Source: Pseudomonadota bacterium
Lineage (GTDB): Bacteria; Pseudomonadota; Gammaproteobacteria; Pseudomonadales; Oceanobacteraceae
Direction: 5' to 3'
DNA: 5,563 nucleotides
NCBI GenBank assembly: GCA_023399105.1
Contig: JAEWQT010000089.1
Coordinates: 1-5,563 of the forward strand
Part shown: piece after piece, positions 1 through 5,563 of the stretch
Layout: the number at the start of each line of letters is the position of its first letter
Numbering within the stretch: position 1 is the stretch's first letter
Program-made: the position numbers and the translations under genes
The notes under the pieces: model-generated
Seen by the model: the letters and a program-made list of their open reading frames with translations, nothing else
Told to the model about the DNA's origin: nothing
Databases searched by the model: none

Positions 1-520
1 TGGCCATGTGTTCAGCCTTCTGGCGGGCATTTTCTAATGCCAGGGCGGCGGCGCGCAGGTACAGCTGTTGCGGGTCATTAAAGCCGGGCTGGCTGTGTTG
101 CAGTTGCAGCAGCGGGTTCTGCAGCAAATGGTGCACCAGATCGGTGTATTGGTTCAGGTCGCGCAATGTGATGGTTACCGGGCGGCTGACCTGCTCACCG
201 CGCAGCACGCGGCGGTTGTTGTCCCAGTCGTAGACCGGCTGATTACTGATGCGCGAGGCATCAATATCGTCGGCGGCAATGTTCATGTGTTTCGTCAGCG
301 CCAGCAGTTCCTGCATGGCAGCATCCACGGTTTTCTTGGCGTCGCTGGCGCTGCGTTCAACGGCGCTGATTTCCAGCTGCAGGCGCAGATAATCCGGCCA
401 TTCTTCCACTTCACCCTGGCCGCTGACGCTGATGTAGCGGTCAGCCCAGGCGGCCGGACTCAACAGCAGAATGAACAGGAACAGAGCGTAAAAAGGGCTG
501 GCAGAGCGTGGCAATAACAT
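1..520 (-). CDS. SIMPL-domain (DUF541, YggE-like) exported protein, 3' end cut off by the window
   Basis: Translating the minus strand from the ATG at 520 gives 173 codons with no stop before the window edge. Residues 1-26 look like a Sec signal peptide: a short N-terminus with one Arg, a hydrophobic run at about 10-20 (FYALFLFILLL), then a PAAWA|D cleavage site. The mature part opens with YISVSGQGEVEEWPDYLRL, the opening strand of SIMPL/DUF541 proteins (ISVSGxGEVxxxPD), and ends in an alanine-rich helix (about 155-173) typical of the family. E. coli YggE is about 246 residues, so roughly the last third is missing here. The family is periplasmic or cell-surface associated and linked to oxidative stress in E. 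coli; its biochemical role is poorly defined. GGAAG at 526-530 lies 5 nt before the ATG and supports this start. A promoter candidate lies just upstream, so it may be transcribed separately from thiL. Family call is good; function is uncertain. Confidence 0.85.
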   Translation of the reverse strand, partial: MLLPRSASPFYALFLFILLLSPAAWADRYISVSGQGEVEEWPDYLRLQLEISAVERSASDAKKTVDAAMQELLALTKHMNIAADDIDASRISNQPVYDWDNNRRVLRGEQVSRPVTITLRDLNQYTDLVHHLLQNPLLQLQHSQPGFNDPQQLYLRAAALALENARQKAEHMA

Positions 521-556
521 AGTGACTTCCGGCGCAGTAATGAATGGATAACCGGC

Positions 557-585
557 AACATAAACCGGACCGCTGAGTTTGTCAT
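557..585 (-). promoter_or_regulatory. Candidate sigma70 promoter for the SIMPL-domain gene
   Basis: On the minus strand ATGACA (580-585, five of six matches to TTGACA) is separated by exactly 17 nt from TATGTT (557-562, four of six matches to TATAAT). A transcript would start near 550, leaving a leader of about 30 nt before the ATG at 520 and including its Shine-Dalgarno sequence. It sits in the 117-nt gap after thiL, the longest gap in the window. The position and spacing are good, but the match is by eye and such motifs also occur by chance. Confidence 0.4.
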
Positions 586-637
586 GTGTGGCGGGGCGGA
601 GTTCCGTCTGTGCTGGCGTTAAACCAGCGCTGCGGGC

Positions 638-1588
638 TCAGAAGTGCTGGAAACCAGTGCGCTCTGGTAAGGGCATGGGGTTGTTGTTGCGCAGCAGTGT
701 AACGGTGTCGCTGCCGGCGGTGGTGACTTTGCCAATACGGCTGAGCGGTGTGCCTTCCATATTCTGTAAGGTGCGGCGCAGGCTGGCCGGGGCGGTAAAC
801 AGCAGCTGGTAGTCGTCACCGCCGTTCAGGCACTGTGCCCAGCGCGGGTCATCGCTGGCTACGGCGGTGGGAATGGCATCGGCATCCAGCTCCAGCGACA
901 CCAGGCTGGCGCGGGCAATATGGGCGGCGTCCTGCAGTAAACCGTCGGAAATATCCATACAGGCGGTGGCTTTGCCGGTTAAGGCCTGGCCCAGCGGCAG
1001 TTGCACATCGGGAAAATAATAGGCGTGCGCCAGGCCGCTGTAATCAGCCGGATTTTTCAGCACCTGCGGCAATGCCAATGCTGCCGTGCCAATGGTGCCG
1101 GATACCCAGACATCATCGCCGGGGCGGGCGCCGCTGCGGGTTAAGGCGGTGCCGGTGGTAACCCAACCCTGCACGCTGATGCTGATGACTAACTGCTGGC
1201 CACGGGTGGTGTCGCCACCCAACAGATCCAGATTCAGGGCGTTGGCCGCTTCGCGCAGGCCACGGCTGAAATCGGCCAGCCAGCCGGCGTCGGCATCGGG
1301 TAACGTGAGCGCCAGGTGAAACCCCTGCGGCTCGGCACCCATGGCGGCCAGATCAGAGGCCGCGCAGCGCAGCGCGCGCTGAGCGATCAGATCGGCCGGT
1401 GCCTGGGCCGGAAAATGCACATCGGCCACCTGGGTATCGATGCTTTGCACCAGATCACAGAGCGGGCGCGGCATCACCACCGAGCAATCGTCACCCACGC
1501 CCAGCCGCGTATCGCGGCTGCGGGGAAACCCGTGACTGAAGTGGTCACGGATTAAGGCAAATTCGCCAGCGGGCAGGGGGCGGTTCAT
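638..1588 (-). CDS. thiL: Thiamine-monophosphate kinase
   Basis: ThiL phosphorylates thiamine monophosphate with ATP to give thiamine diphosphate, the active cofactor, in the cytoplasm. Family signatures appear in order (numbered from the second Met): GVGDD (30-34), DT (51-52) followed by VHF, SDLAAMGA (78-85), GGDTT (124-128), DISDG (212-216) and GGDDY (256-260). These are the acidic metal- and nucleotide-binding segments of the AIR synthase/PurM-like fold. The length (316 aa) is close to E. coli ThiL (325). Two ATGs lie in tandem, at 1591 and 1588. The GGAG at 1594-1597 is only 2 nt from the first but 5 nt from the second, so I prefer 1588; the choice changes one residue. It follows nusB by 11 nt and is probably co-transcribed. 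The usual next gene in many proteobacteria, pgpA, is not present in the gap after it. Confidence 0.96.
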   Translation of the reverse strand: MNRPLPAGEFALIRDHFSHGFPRSRDTRLGVGDDCSVVMPRPLCDLVQSIDTQVADVHFPAQAPADLIAQRALRCAASDLAAMGAEPQGFHLALTLPDADAGWLADFSRGLREAANALNLDLLGGDTTRGQQLVISISVQGWVTTGTALTRSGARPGDDVWVSGTIGTAALALPQVLKNPADYSGLAHAYYFPDVQLPLGQALTGKATACMDISDGLLQDAAHIARASLVSLELDADAIPTAVASDDPRWAQCLNGGDDYQLLFTAPASLRRTLQNMEGTPLSRIGKVTTAGSDTVTLLRNNNPMPLPERTGFQHF

Positions 1589-1593
1589 CATCG

Positions 1594-1597
1594 CTCC
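1594..1597 (-). promoter_or_regulatory. Shine-Dalgarno sequence of thiL
   Basis: The minus strand reads CCGGAGCGATGATG. GGAG is 2 nt from the first ATG, too tight for efficient initiation, and 5 nt from the second. This favours the start at 1588. Confidence 0.55.
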
Positions 1598-1599
1598 GG

Positions 1600-2064
1600 T
1601 TACGAACGCGGGCCGCGGATTTCGACCGAGCGTTCACGCTGGGCCAGTTTATCCAGCACACCGTTGATGAACTTGTGGCCATCGGTGGCGCCGAAGGTTT
1701 TGGCCAGTTCGATGGCTTCGTTAATCACCACTTTGTACGGCACATCGATGCGGCGCATCATTTCATAGGCGCCGAGACGGACGATGGCCAGTTCCACTGG
1801 GGTCATTTCATCGAGGCGACGGTCGACCAGCAGCGGGCTGACTTTTTCATCCAGCAGGGATTTATCCCGCGGTACGCCGTGCAGAATGTCGTGGAAATAT
1901 TCCATATCGACTTTGCTCATGTCATTGTCGGTACGAAACTCCGCTTCGATCTGCGCCAGATCGGCACCGGCTAATTGCCACTGATACAGCGCCTGCACAG
2001 CAAAATGACGCGCTTTACGGCGCGCGGCCGGGCTGGCTTTGTTGTGGCCGGAAATACGGGACAT
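1600..2064 (-). CDS. nusB: Transcription antitermination factor NusB
   Basis: NusB binds boxA RNA with NusE (ribosomal protein S10) and helps RNA polymerase read through rRNA operons without Rho termination. The 154-residue product begins with a basic stretch followed by [16 protein letters not shown] (14-29), the arginine-rich first helix used for RNA contact. It contains the family block [18 protein letters not shown] and, near the C-terminus, [21 protein letters not shown] followed by NGVLDKLA. All are hallmarks of the all-helical NusB fold. The length is slightly above E. coli NusB (139), with extra residues at both ends. GGAGG at 2075-2079, inside the end of ribH, is 10 nt before the ATG, somewhat far but usable. 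Only 5 nt separate it from the ribH stop, so translational coupling is likely. ribH-nusB-thiL is a common proteobacterial arrangement. Confidence 0.97.
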   Translation of the reverse strand: MSRISGHNKASPAARRKARHFAVQALYQWQLAGADLAQIEAEFRTDNDMSKVDMEYFHDILHGVPRDKSLLDEKVSPLLVDRRLDEMTPVELAIVRLGAYEMMRRIDVPYKVVINEAIELAKTFGATDGHKFINGVLDKLAQRERSVEIRGPRS

Positions 2065-2069
2065 GGAAA

Positions 2070-2546
2070 TCAGGCCTCCATCGCTTGCAGCAGGCCAACC
2101 ATTTCGAAGGCTGACATGGCAGCTTCTTCACCTTTGTTGCCCGCTTTGGTGCCGGCACGCTCAATGGCTTGTTCGATGGTATCGACTGTCAGTACACCGA
2201 AGGACACCGGGATACCGAATTCCAGAGACACAGAGGACAGGCCTTTTACACACTCGCCGGCCACGTATTCAAAGTGCGGCGTGCCGCCACGGATCACGGC
2301 GCCCAGCGCGATGATGGCATCGAAATTACCGGTAGCAGCGGCTTTCTGCACCACCAGCGGAATTTCAAACGCGCCCGGTGCGCGGATGATGGTGATGTTG
2401 TCTTCTTCTACGCCGTGACGCAGCAGTGAATCCACCGCACCTTCCAGCAGGCTTTCCACCACAAAAGCGTTCCAGCGACCGACCACAATGCCGTAACGGC
2501 CGTTGTTGGGGGTGAGGTTTCCTTCAATCGTTTTAATGTGTTTCAT
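2070..2546 (-). CDS. ribH: 6,7-dimethyl-8-ribityllumazine synthase (lumazine synthase)
   Basis: RibH condenses 5-amino-6-ribitylaminouracil with 3,4-dihydroxy-2-butanone 4-phosphate to give 6,7-dimethyl-8-ribityllumazine, the substrate of riboflavin synthase. The 158-aa product has the whole family pattern: an aromatic ring-stacking position in GRWNAF (W25, usually Phe or Trp), PGAFEIP (57-63), the [14 protein letters not shown] block with the expected catalytic histidine at H91, the turn [11 protein letters not shown], and the C-terminal AGTKAGNKG (131-139) that helps bind phosphate. The length matches E. coli RibH (156). CAGGAA at 2555-2560 lies 8 nt before the ATG. It follows ribBX by 20 nt, so the enzyme that makes its four-carbon substrate is encoded next to it. 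The family usually assembles as pentamers or 60-mer capsids; the sequence does not show which applies here. Confidence 0.98.
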   Translation of the reverse strand: MKHIKTIEGNLTPNNGRYGIVVGRWNAFVVESLLEGAVDSLLRHGVEEDNITIIRAPGAFEIPLVVQKAAATGNFDAIIALGAVIRGGTPHFEYVAGECVKGLSSVSLEFGIPVSFGVLTVDTIEQAIERAGTKAGNKGEEAAMSAFEMVGLLQAMEA

Positions 2547-2566
2547 GGCATTAATTCCTGAAAAAA

Positions 2567-3682
2567 TTATTCGTTAAATGGGAGGTATTCGGTAATTTCC
2601 AGATCGAAACCGGAAATGCCGCTGTATTTCATTTCGGAGCTGAGCAGACGCATTTTTTTAATACCCAGTTCGCGCAGAATCTGCGAACCGGTACCAATGG
2701 TTAAAAAGGCGCCGGAGCTGTCTTTATTCGGGCTGCGCTTGGGACGGGCGCGACCAAAGAAGGTATCCAGGCTGTCGCCGATGTCTTCGGCCTGACCCGC
2801 GGATAACAACACCAGCGCACCTTTGCCTTCGCGGGCAATGCGCTGCAGCGCCTGGGTGGACGACCAGCTGTCGGAATTGGGCTGGCGCAGGCCCAATACA
2901 TCGCGCAGGAAATTATTGGTTTGTACCCGGGTCAGGGTCGGTTCATCGCCCTCAATATTACCCAGCGTTAAGGCCAAATGAATTTCGTGCTGAATGCTGT
3001 CGCGGAAGGTATGCAGGGTAAATTCGCCGAATTCGGTATGCACCGGTTCGCTGCTGAGTTTTTCCACGGTTTTTTCGTTGGCGATGCGGTAGTGAATTAA
3101 ATCGGCGATGGTGCCGATTTTAATGCCGTGTTTTTCCGCAAACACTTCCAGCTCCGGACGCCGCGCCATGGTGCCATCCGGGTTCATCACTTCGACAATG
3201 GCAGCCGCCGGAATCAGACCCGCCAGACGCGCCAAATCGCAGCCGGCTTCGGTGTGACCGGCGCGGCTTAATACACCACCCGGACGCGCGCGCAGCGGGA
3301 AAATATGCCCGGGCTGGACGATGTCTTCCGGCTTACCCATAGGGTTTACCGCGGCCAGAATGGTGGTGGCGCGGTCGGCCGCAGAAATACCCGTGGTCAC
3401 GCCTTCGGCCGCTTCAATCGACACGGTAAAGGGCGTGGAAAATTTTGCCCCGTTGCCGGTGACCATGGCCGGTAAGCCCAGATAATCGCAGCGCTCGCCG
3501 GTTAAGGTGAGGCAGATTAAGCCGCGCGCTTCACTGGCCATAAAGTTAATAATGGCCGGCGTGACTTTTTCGGCAGCGACAATAATATCGCCTTCGTTTT
3601 CGCGGTCTTCATCGTCCATCAGAATGACCATTTTGCCGGCACGGATGTCGGCAATAATGTCTTCAATCTTGTTCAGAGCCAT
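2567..3682 (-). CDS. ribBX: RibBX: 3,4-dihydroxy-2-butanone 4-phosphate synthase fused to a degenerate GTP cyclohydrolase II-like domain
   Basis: The N-terminal half (about 1-200) is DHBP synthase, which turns ribulose 5-phosphate into the four-carbon unit used by RibH. It has the acidic metal site [10 protein letters not shown] (23-32), ISAADRATT (99-107), the catalytic GHTEAG (142-147) and E164. The C-terminal half (about 215-371) resembles GTP cyclohydrolase II (RibA), keeping GDEPTLTRV and [13 protein letters not shown]. However, it contains no cysteine, and the usual zinc segment HSEC...RCDCG reads QTNN...QPNSD (254-271). The EGRGIGL-type catalytic segment is also replaced, by a stretch containing QAEDIG. 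This matches the RibBX variant described in Proteobacteria, in which the second domain lacks cyclohydrolase activity. Automated annotation often calls it RibBA. I chose the ATG at 3682 because the family begins MALNxIEDII and AGGA lies just upstream. A longer ORF from 3709 would overlap ribE by 17 nt. With this start the gap to ribE is 10 nt and the protein 371 aa. Confidence 0.95.
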   Translation of the reverse strand: MALNKIEDIIADIRAGKMVILMDDEDRENEGDIIVAAEKVTPAIINFMASEARGLICLTLTGERCDYLGLPAMVTGNGAKFSTPFTVSIEAAEGVTTGISAADRATTILAAVNPMGKPEDIVQPGHIFPLRARPGGVLSRAGHTEAGCDLARLAGLIPAAAIVEVMNPDGTMARRPELEVFAEKHGIKIGTIADLIHYRIANEKTVEKLSSEPVHTEFGEFTLHTFRDSIQHEIHLALTLGNIEGDEPTLTRVQTNNFLRDVLGLRQPNSDSWSSTQALQRIAREGKGALVLLSAGQAEDIGDSLDTFFGRARPKRSPNKDSSGAFLTIGTGSQILRELGIKKMRLLSSEMKYSGISGFDLEITEYLPFNE

Positions 3683-3686
3683 AAGA

Positions 3687-3690
3687 TCCT
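3687..3690 (-). promoter_or_regulatory. Shine-Dalgarno sequence that fixes the ribBX start
   Basis: The minus strand reads GCAGGATCTTATG. AGGA is 4 nt before the ATG at 3682. No comparable site precedes the alternative ATG at 3709, which lies inside the last codons of ribE. Confidence 0.65.
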
Positions 3691-3692
3691 GC

Positions 3693-4355
3693 CTATTTCC
3701 AGAAACCATTCTGCGCCAGAAAGGCCGGGGTTAACCGGGATTCCTGCGCGTTATTCTCAGCCTTACCGCCACTCAGTAATTGTTCAAGGTAGCGGGCAAT
3801 AATATCCACTTCCAGATGCACCTGAGCGCCGGGCTGCAGGTGAATTAAGGTGGTTTGTGCGGCGGTGTGCGGCACGATATTCAGTTCAAACCCTTCGGCA
3901 CTCAGCGCGTTGGCGGTGAGGCTGACGCCGTCCACGGTAATGGAACCTTTGGCGGCGATGTATTTGCGTAAGGCGGCCGGCGCTTCGATGGTAAAGCGGA
4001 TGGAGCGGGCGTCGGCGCTGCGCTGTTTAACCACGCCGACACCATCGACATGACCGGTAACAATATGACCACCCATGCGCGTGGACGGGGTCATGGCTTT
4101 TTCCAGATTCACCGCCGTGCCGGCGTTCCAGTGCGCAATGCGCGTGTGCGCCAGTGATTCGCGCGATACGTCGGCCACAAAACCGTCACCGGGCAATTCC
4201 ACCACGGTTAAGCACACGCCGTTGGTGGCGATGCTGTCGCCCTGGCGCACATCGCTTAAATCCAGCGCGCCGGTGTGAATGCGCAGGCGCAGATCGCCTT
4301 GCTTATTTTCCACCTGTTGTACGCGTCCGATGGCTTCAATAATTCCGGTAAACAT
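3693..4355 (-). CDS. ribE: Riboflavin synthase, alpha subunit
   Basis: The enzyme dismutates two molecules of 6,7-dimethyl-8-ribityllumazine into riboflavin and 5-amino-6-ribitylaminouracil, the final step of the pathway. The 220-aa product has the two tandem lumazine-binding barrels of the family. Barrel 1 (about 1-95) starts [12 protein letters not shown] and includes [14 protein letters not shown] (39-52) with the conserved Cys48 and DVSRESL (62-68). Barrel 2 (about 96-190) starts [13 protein letters not shown] (95-107) and includes [12 protein letters not shown] (138-149). The C-terminal helix [14 protein letters not shown] drives trimer formation in the family. E. coli RibC is 213 aa. 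The frame is open for 25 codons further upstream, to an ATG at 4430, but those codons are translated repeat DNA. The conserved MFTGII start and AGGA at 4361-4364, 5 nt before the ATG, make 4355 the start. The symbol follows the ribE usage for this subunit; it is ribC in E. coli. Confidence 0.97.
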   Translation of the reverse strand: MFTGIIEAIGRVQQVENKQGDLRLRIHTGALDLSDVRQGDSIATNGVCLTVVELPGDGFVADVSRESLAHTRIAHWNAGTAVNLEKAMTPSTRMGGHIVTGHVDGVGVVKQRSADARSIRFTIEAPAALRKYIAAKGSITVDGVSLTANALSAEGFELNIVPHTAAQTTLIHLQPGAQVHLEVDIIARYLEQLLSGGKAENNAQESRLTPAFLAQNGFWK

Positions 4356-4360
4356 GGGGG

Positions 4361-4364
4361 TCCT
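4361..4364 (-). promoter_or_regulatory. Shine-Dalgarno sequence that fixes the ribE start
   Basis: The minus strand reads AGGACCCCCATG, so AGGA lies 5 nt before the ATG at 4355. It is 15 nt beyond the edge of the palindromic repeat, so a hairpin there would leave this site exposed. Confidence 0.65.
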
Positions 4365-4379
4365 GTTTCTATATGGTTT

Positions 4380-4462
4380 GGCGTTCAGGGTTGAGGGTTC
4401 GGCGTGCTCTGCAGCAAAATCCCAGCTCAACGCTCAACGCTCAACGCTCAACGCTCAACGCC
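4380..4462. repeat. 83-bp imperfect palindrome made of 7-bp units, between ribD and ribE
   Basis: The left arm (4380-4395) and the right arm (4447-4462) are inverted copies of each other, matching at 14 of 16 positions. The outer six bases, GGCGTT/AACGCC, are perfect, and a weaker partial match continues inward. Both arms have a 7-base period. The left arm has three diverged units, GTTCAGG, GTTGAGG and GTTCGGC (4383-4403), and the right arm has five identical ones. The centre (about 4404-4424) is unique and is the loop of the potential hairpin. The element overlaps the last 8 bases of ribD and stops 24 bp short of the ribE start. Removing the intergenic part would leave a normal 24-nt operon gap. 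No T-run follows the stem on the operon strand, so it is not a standard intrinsic terminator. It resembles a small dispersed intergenic repeat (REP- or MITE-like), but one copy cannot prove that. Confidence 0.8.
4425..4459. repeat. Five perfect tandem copies of the heptamer GCTCAAC (GTTGAGC on the operon strand)
   Basis: Units start at 4425, 4432, 4439, 4446 and 4453 and are identical. A partial GCC follows at 4460-4462. The last unit contains the ribD stop codon (TGA, 4455-4457 on the minus strand). Because 7 is not a multiple of 3, the TGA in each unit falls in a different frame from the previous one, so three adjacent units close all three minus-strand frames. The plus strand stays open and would read as repeated LNAQRST, which I regard as an artefact. 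The identity of the copies suggests recent slippage or expansion. Confidence 0.95.
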
Positions 4463-5561
4463 TTAACATCATCCGCAAATCGCCGCCAACCATGCGCACA
4501 TCGTGCCAGTGCCAGCGGATCTGTTCGTTCATCTGTTCCAGCCCCAGCGTCAGCAGTGGCCGTGCCTCGCTGCCTAGCAGCGTTGGTGCGCAATACAGCA
4601 CCAGTTCATCCACCAGGCTGGCCTGTACAAAGGCGCCGGCCAGGTGCGCGCCGGTTTCTACTAATACGTCGTTGCAGCCGCGCTGACCCAGTTCGGCCAG
4701 CAGGACGGTTAAATTCAGTTTGCCGGCGGGATTCAGCGGGCCTTGCCACACACTGAATTCACCCAGCTCGGCGTCGCGCTGCACGCGGTTGCGGCTGGCG
4801 TCGCTGACGGCCAACAGCACCGGGCCGGGCAGTGAGAATAGCGTCTCATCACCACTCAGACGTTGCTGACCGTCAATCACCACGCGTAATGGCTGCCGCC
4901 ACAGGCGCTCCTCCAGTGTAATACCGGTTTCGGCCGGGCGTACGGTCATGGACGGATTATCGGTTTGTACCGAACCGGCGCCGGTAATAATGGCGCAGCT
5001 TTGCGCCCGCAGACGCTGTACATCGGCGCGCGCCTGCGGGCCGGTAATCCACTGGCTTTCACCGCTGGCCATGGCGGTACGGCCGTCCAGACTGTGCGCC
5101 AGTTTCAGCCGTACCCGGGGCATACCGGTACGCATCCGTTGCATAAAACCACGGTTGAGTTCCTGCGCCTGCGCTTCCAGGCAGGGGGTAATTACGTCAA
5201 TTCCGGCATCGCGCAGCATCTGATAACCACGACCGGCCACCAGTGGGTTGGGGTCAGAGCAGGCGCCAACCACGCGCGCGATACCGGCGTTAATCAGGCC
5301 TTCGGCGCAGGGCGGCGTGCGGCCATGATGGCTGCAGGGTTCCAGCGTGACGTAAGCAGTGGCGCCACGGGCCTGTTCTCCGGCCATGCGCAGGGCGTGC
5401 ACTTCGGCGTGGGGTTCACCGGCTTTCTGATGCCAGCCTTCACCGACGATTTCGCCTTGCTCGCTGACAATAACGCAACCGACGCGGGGATTGGGGCTGG
5501 TAGACCAGCGCCCCAGTTCTGCCAGCTGCAGGGCGCGGGCCATATAAAATTCGTGGTTCAT
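4455..5561 (-). CDS. ribD: Bifunctional diaminohydroxyphosphoribosylaminopyrimidine deaminase / 5-amino-6-(5-phosphoribosylamino)uracil reductase
   Basis: RibD performs the second and third steps of riboflavin synthesis: deamination of the pyrimidine formed by GTP cyclohydrolase II, then NADPH-dependent reduction of the ribosyl side chain to ribityl. The deaminase domain (about 1-145) has the zinc site HAEVHA (His51, catalytic Glu53) and PCSHHGRTPPC (Cys76, Cys85). The reductase domain (about 148-368) has LKLAHSLDGRTAMASGESQW (153-171 region), LRAQSCAI, TDNPSMTVR and, towards the end, ETGAHLAGAF and VDELVLYCAPTLLG. These segments align closely with E. coli RibD. The length of 368 matches the family. 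The ATG at 5561 gives the expected N-terminus (a few residues before FYMARALQLA), but only 2 nt upstream are visible, so the ribosome-binding site and any earlier start cannot be checked. The last codons and stop lie within the palindromic repeat. It is the first gene of the operon seen here. Confidence 0.96.
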   Translation of the reverse strand: MNHEFYMARALQLAELGRWSTSPNPRVGCVIVSEQGEIVGEGWHQKAGEPHAEVHALRMAGEQARGATAYVTLEPCSHHGRTPPCAEGLINAGIARVVGACSDPNPLVAGRGYQMLRDAGIDVITPCLEAQAQELNRGFMQRMRTGMPRVRLKLAHSLDGRTAMASGESQWITGPQARADVQRLRAQSCAIITGAGSVQTDNPSMTVRPAETGITLEERLWRQPLRVVIDGQQRLSGDETLFSLPGPVLLAVSDASRNRVQRDAELGEFSVWQGPLNPAGKLNLTVLLAELGQRGCNDVLVETGAHLAGAFVQASLVDELVLYCAPTLLGSEARPLLTLGLEQMNEQIRWHWHDVRMVGGDLRMMLRR

Positions 5562-5563
5562 TC

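Noticed and set aside
68..517. 149-codon plus-strand ORF antisense to the SIMPL gene
   Set aside because: It lies wholly opposite a minus-strand gene with a clear signal peptide and family motif. Its translation shows no recognisable domain and no good ribosome-binding site. It is a shadow frame of GC-rich coding DNA.
612..628. Possible terminator hairpin just after thiL (GCTGG ... CCAGC)
   Set aside because: The stem is only 5 bp with a 7-nt loop, and the operon strand continues ACAGACGG with no T-run. This is too weak to call an intrinsic terminator; Rho-dependent ending cannot be judged by eye.
991..1030. Loss of the RPxPR-like segment of ThiL (reads YFPDVQ here)
   Set aside because: The core ATP- and metal-binding motifs of ThiL are all intact and the frame is clean. 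Without an alignment this looks like ordinary family variation rather than inactivation.
4366..4376. TATAGA on the minus strand just before ribE as a -10 box for an internal promoter
   Set aside because: At spacings of 16-18 nt the upstream hexamers (TCAACC, CTCAAC, CCTCAA) do not resemble TTGACA, so there is no supporting -35 box.
4356..4430. A 25-residue N-terminal extension of RibE starting at the ATG at 4430
   Set aside because: The extension is translated spacer and repeat DNA. The family begins MFTGII, and the AGGA at 4361-4364 is correctly placed for the ATG at 4355.
4425..4462. CRISPR array
   Set aside because: The units are contiguous 7-mers without spacers and there are no cas genes.
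4279..4756. Plus-strand ORFs across the repeat with a periodic LNAQRST translation
   Set aside because: The peptide periodicity comes from reading a 7-bp tandem repeat in a frame without stops. Both ORFs extend into sequence antisense to ribD or ribE and have no family features.

Overview
The window is a stretch of bacterial chromosome, GC-rich by eye, with every gene on the minus strand. It is a riboflavin biosynthesis operon that continues into nusB and thiL. The order ribD - ribE - ribBX - ribH - nusB - thiL, the close protein similarity to Escherichia coli and Pseudomonas homologues, and a RibB fused to a degenerate GTP-cyclohydrolase-II-like domain all point to a gammaproteobacterium, probably of the Pseudomonadales/Oceanospirillales type. 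The genus cannot be named from the sequence alone.

Layout, read in the direction of transcription (high to low coordinates). ribD begins two bases inside the right edge, and its promoter lies outside the window. A 99-nt gap follows, almost filled by an 83-bp imperfect palindrome built of 7-bp units. ribE, ribBX, ribH, nusB and thiL are then packed with gaps of 10, 20, 5 and 11 nt, as expected of one transcript. After thiL comes a 117-nt gap with a good sigma70-type promoter candidate and then the first 173 codons of a SIMPL/DUF541 (YggE-like) exported protein, which runs off the left edge.

Function. RibD, RibBX, RibH and RibE cover riboflavin synthesis from the GTP cyclohydrolase II product onward: pyrimidine deamination and reduction, formation of the four-carbon unit, lumazine formation, and dismutation to riboflavin. 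The first enzyme, a genuine GTP cyclohydrolase II (RibA), is not here, because the C-terminal half of RibBX has lost its zinc cysteines. RibA must be encoded elsewhere. NusB is a transcription antitermination factor, and ThiL makes thiamine diphosphate. Both commonly travel with this operon.

The one item that standard annotation would miss is the heptad-built inverted repeat between ribD and ribE. It supplies the ribD stop codon and puts stops in all three frames of the operon strand. The rest is ordinary, well-conserved core metabolism, and I see no evidence of a new multi-gene system.
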